Source: an uncultured Collinsella sp. (GTDB taxonomy: Bacteria > Actinomycetota > Coriobacteriia > Coriobacteriales > Coriobacteriaceae). From it: a stretch of 57,656 nucleotides of DNA. Below the pieces are notes generated by a model that was given only the letters and a program-made list of their open reading frames with translations, made no database searches and was not told where the DNA came from. Location of the stretch: assembly GCA_900542305.1 (NCBI GenBank), contig UQMU01000010.1, forward strand, positions 1-57,656, given 5' to 3'. Made by a program: the position numbers and the translations under genes. Positions 55,478 to 57,656 of the stretch are shown here, in pieces (within the stretch, counting starts at the first letter, position 1; each line of letters begins with the position of its first letter).

Positions 55478-55801
55478 ATGTCATCGACTCAAAAAAGAGC
55501 CATCCTGCAGGTGCGCATTCGCGAGGAAGACAAGCAGCATGCCGAGCATCTCTACGATGCCAGGGGCACATCGCTCGCCGAGGCTGTCCGCTTATTTGTC
55601 GCGCAAAGCATTTTGATGCGCAAGCTCCCCTTTCAGCCGGTCGCCGTGCGCTCAAAGGACGGCACCGCCGCCTATGGATCGCTCAAAGCATATGGTGACC
55701 CCAATCGCCGCGCCGAGGAGCGCAATGCCTGGATTGAATACCTAGCCACAGAAAGCGATGAGTCGGTTTTGGGTCCCGAGGAAGTAGATATCCATGAGTA
55801 G
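55478..55801 (+). CDS. RelB/DinJ-family antitoxin-like protein
   Basis: About 107 residues from the ATG at 55478 (MSSTQKRAILQVRIREED), chosen because AAGGGGA precedes it and because the start at 55412 would lie inside the promoter. The N-terminus is a short ribbon-helix-helix: ILQVRIREEDKQHAEHLYDA, then GTSLAEAVRLFVAQSILMRK, as in DinJ/RelB. The tail (RRAEERNAWIEYLATESDES) would wrap the toxin. It overlaps the next gene by eight bases. RelB-like antitoxins usually partner RelE/YafQ toxins; here the partner is a PIN-domain protein. Confidence 0.8.
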   Translation: MSSTQKRAILQVRIREEDKQHAEHLYDARGTSLAEAVRLFVAQSILMRKLPFQPVAVRSKDGTAAYGSLKAYGDPNRRAEERNAWIEYLATESDESVLGPEEVDIHE

Positions 55802-56270
55802 CACCATCATCGACGAGACCGTCATCCTGCGCTACCTGCTTAACGACGACGAGGTCCTGTCACCGCGCGCCGCCAAGGTCATCGCCACGCGCACCGCTCG
55901 CGTCTACCCCGAGATCATCACACGCGTCGCCGTTACGCTGCGCGACGTCTACAAGGTCCCGCGCGTGGAGATTGCGACGGCCATGACCAAGCTGCTCGAT
56001 GACGTCATGGTCGACGAGCCCACCGTTATCGCCCTTGCCATCAAACTCTTTGGCAAGACTCATATGGACTTTACCGACTGCCTCCTCGCAGCCCGAACCG
56101 CCATCTATAACGACGACGTCGTGAGCTTTGGCAAGCCCATCATCCAAGGCATGATCGACTACCGCCGCCAGCGCCAAACCGCCGCCGACGCCCGCGACCG
56201 CGCCGCCGAAGCCCGCAGCCGAAGCACCGACTCCACCATCGACAAGCTCCGTCACCGCCCCCGCAGCTAA
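55794..56270 (+). CDS. PIN-domain ribonuclease toxin-like protein
   Basis: A 158-residue protein. The N-terminus MSSTIIDETVILRYLLNDDE has the Asp of the PIN active site and the RYLL-DD pattern of VapC-type toxins. A second acidic region is HMDFTDCLLAARTAIYNDDV, with two Asp residues close together, then the GKPI stretch. The last 25 residues are Arg-rich. The start overlaps the antitoxin stop by eight bases (ATGAGTAG). Predicted to cut RNA when free; it belongs to a type II toxin-antitoxin module by context. Confidence 0.8.
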   Translation: MSSTIIDETVILRYLLNDDEVLSPRAAKVIATRTARVYPEIITRVAVTLRDVYKVPRVEIATAMTKLLDDVMVDEPTVIALAIKLFGKTHMDFTDCLLAARTAIYNDDVVSFGKPIIQGMIDYRRQRQTAADARDRAAEARSRSTDSTIDKLRHRPRS

Positions 56271-56283
56271 CCCCATCCCCTCC

Positions 56284-56354
56284 TAAGTTGCGGTGAAATA
56301 CGGACTGTTTTTGCTGGTCAAACCGCAAAACAGTCCGTATTTCACCGCAACTTA
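56284..56354. repeat. Dispersed palindrome, CGGAC version, between convergent genes
   Basis: Core arms TTGCGGTGAAATACGGACTG (56288-56307) and complement (56331-56350), loop 23 bases. Pairing extends four bases outward (TAAG/CTTA) and four inward. Lies 13 bases after the toxin stop and 26 bases from the end of the next gene on the minus strand. Confidence 0.92.
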
Positions 56355-56380
56355 TTGAAGGTTGACCGCGAACGATTTCG

Positions 56381-57382
56381 CTATCGGGAGTCGACGTAGG
56401 GTTTTGTTGTCGGAATGCCGTAGCCGCGCATCATGGCACCGAACGATTCCACGTCGTAGGTGTCCGAGAGTTTGAAATGAATGACATTGTGGCCCATGGC
56501 GCGAAGGTTCGCGTCGCGCATGAGGGCCGCTCGATACGTTTTTGCCGCCGCCCGCTCTGGATCATTTTGAGCCTCGTCTTCAAACTTGCCTAGCCCATGC
56601 AGCTCTGCCAGCGTCCATGAGCCGTCTGGCATCTGCCAGCCATAATCTGCTAGATAATAGCCAGCGTTTCCCGGTCGCGTTATCTCAACTTGAAGCTCGG
56701 GCGCGGCAACCCCAGCGAGAATCATCGCTGCTCTCGCCTCAGACTCGCCGCCATTGTCTGACCTGCCGTCCATATACTCAAAAACGTCAAAAGCACGCGC
56801 GATGCCATGCAACCCTCGGCAATTTGCCTGCGCGTATGCTCGCAGTTCTTCGCGTTCGACATCGTACTCACGGGCCAAGCCATCGACATAGCCCAGCGCA
56901 TAGCGAAAGGCGCTCGTTCGAGCGATATCAACAACCGTTCGACACGGATCCGTCAGTGTAAACAGACCTAGCCGCCACACTTCGCCCGCCCGCCAGCGCT
57001 TGTATTCAACGAACTCATACGTATCACGCCTTGTAGACCGTGGCAGCAGTACTTGCACTTTATCCAGAAGCGTATACGCCGAGCCGATGCCGTAGAGCAG
57101 CGCTGCCGTCGATCCGCAAAACACAGCATCCGGTTCAACGACCGCAATAGCGGATGCCAGCTGAAAGATGCGATCTTCAACCCCAAGATTATTCCAATAG
57201 ACCGGATCCGCATACACATGGTTGTAAAGACGAAGCATGAGCTCTTCCTGCATAAGCTCGCGCGCACGGCGTTCATCCCAAGGATCAATTGTTATAAGCA
57301 GCTGTCCATCTTGATGAATTCCAACGGCCGAGAATAGCATTCTTGCATATGACTGCGGAAAATGTTTGCCTTTATCGAGCAT
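56381..57382 (-). CDS. AbiEi-like protein with C-terminal DUF559/Vsr-like domain (hypothetical)
   Basis: About 333 residues from an ATG at 57382, with GGGG seven bases ahead; a GTG at 57403 is in frame. The middle part (DAVFCGSTAALLYGIGSAYT, LLPRSTRRDTYEFVEYKRWR, TDPCRTVVDIARTSAFRYAL) looks like the AbiEi/transcriptional-regulator fold of actinobacterial proteins. The C-terminal third (GGESEARAAMILAG, YYLADYGWQMPDGSWTLAEL, then LRAMGHNVIHFKLSD) resembles the small DUF559/Vsr nuclease-like domain common in actinobacteria. No AbiEii-type toxin gene is adjacent in the window. The function is unknown; a defence role is a guess. Confidence 0.6.
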   Translation of the reverse strand: MLDKGKHFPQSYARMLFSAVGIHQDGQLLITIDPWDERRARELMQEELMLRLYNHVYADPVYWNNLGVEDRIFQLASAIAVVEPDAVFCGSTAALLYGIGSAYTLLDKVQVLLPRSTRRDTYEFVEYKRWRAGEVWRLGLFTLTDPCRTVVDIARTSAFRYALGYVDGLAREYDVEREELRAYAQANCRGLHGIARAFDVFEYMDGRSDNGGESEARAAMILAGVAAPELQVEITRPGNAGYYLADYGWQMPDGSWTLAELHGLGKFEDEAQNDPERAAAKTYRAALMRDANLRAMGHNVIHFKLSDTYDVESFGAMMRGYGIPTTKPYVDSR

Positions 57383-57566
57383 GGCCAACCCCATAACCAT
57401 CACGGCGGAGAGAATACCATTACGCTATCGCATGCCTCCGTCCGCAGGCCTTGCCAAAAGCTGACCAAAAACTTGACGCCGCAGGTCAGAGCTTCAAAAA
57501 ATAATTCCACTCTCGGTAGACGGTCGCTACGACCCTCCCAACGGCATCAAAATCCAACCTTACAAA

Positions 57567-57588
57567 TAGTTGCGGTGAAATACGGACT
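57567..57588. repeat. Solitary half of the dispersed palindrome, CGGAC version
   Basis: TAGTTGCGGTGAAATACGGACT at this place matches one arm of the family, but no complementary arm follows in the remaining 68 bases, while all other copies have it within 23 bases. It is either a decayed copy or a half-site. Nothing else is recognised in 57404-57656. Confidence 0.75.
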
Positions 57589-57656
57589 ACAGGGGCCATA
57601 AGGGGGTGCGGACGATTTCTTGGACCGCGCCTAGGCGTATCCAAGCTTCCTGCGGT

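Overview
The window is high-GC DNA, and its gene content points to a strictly anaerobic gut actinobacterium of the Coriobacteriia, most likely Collinsella or a close relative (inferred from gene content and style, not from a database match). It carries a complete selenocysteine system (selA, selB, tRNA-Sec), a UGA-containing formate dehydrogenase H, an energy-converting [NiFe] formate hydrogenlyase of the Hyf type, molybdenum hydroxylase genes and a capsule/exopolysaccharide locus. Almost every gene lies on the minus strand.

Layout. Positions 1-10210 (minus) are an exopolysaccharide operon. It starts with a NusG-family antiterminator (LoaP-like) and a polyprenyl-phosphate sugar transferase, followed by two GT4 transferases, a pyruvyltransferase, an FrhB-like iron-sulfur protein, a GT2 transferase, a Wzy-like polymerase, a Wzx flippase and the start of rmlA, cut by the window edge. 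The wzx/wzy/GT2 part is visibly AT-richer than the rest. Positions 10440-12957 hold thrS (without the usual TGS domain) and a small zinc-ribbon membrane protein. Positions 13058-13355 hold a very regular array of alternating inverted repeats. Positions 13525-16802 (plus) encode a GlpA-like / GlpB-like / DUF1667 redox operon, followed by an aminopeptidase P-like gene. Positions 18474-26740 (minus) are folC, valS (bracketed by two related giant palindromes), clpX, clpP, tig and tRNA-Leu. Positions 26881-32864 hold a two-gene molybdenum hydroxylase, gdhA and a DUF3343 (putative Se/S carrier) protein. Positions 32880-37350 are mobA, selC, selB and selA. Positions 37403-55050 hold a stand-alone molybdopterin oxidoreductase, focA, and the formate hydrogenlyase operon hydN-fdhF-hyfABCDEFGHI-hycH-hycI. 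The window ends with a RelB-like/PIN toxin-antitoxin pair and an AbiEi/DUF559-like orphan.

How it works together. FdhF is a selenoprotein: its in-frame UGA (codon 140) is followed by a SECIS-like hairpin, and SelA, SelB and tRNA-Sec encoded 17-20 kb away on the same strand would decode it. MobA supplies the guanylated molybdenum cofactor for FdhF and the 37403-39520 oxidoreductase. HydN and HyfA would carry electrons from FdhF to the HyfG/HyfI hydrogenase, HyfB-F form the ion-pumping membrane arm, HycH and HycI mature the large subunit, and FocA moves formate. The gene order closely follows the E. coli hyf operon, including the terminal formate channel.

The least explained material is intergenic: (i) eight 16-bp half-sites in alternating orientation at a 39-41 bp pitch; (ii) a dispersed palindrome family with 20-nt arms, an almost constant 22-23 nt variable loop and a 5-nt block that exists in two versions; (iii) two large nested palindromes on either side of valS that share a core but have unrelated, self-complementary outer arms.
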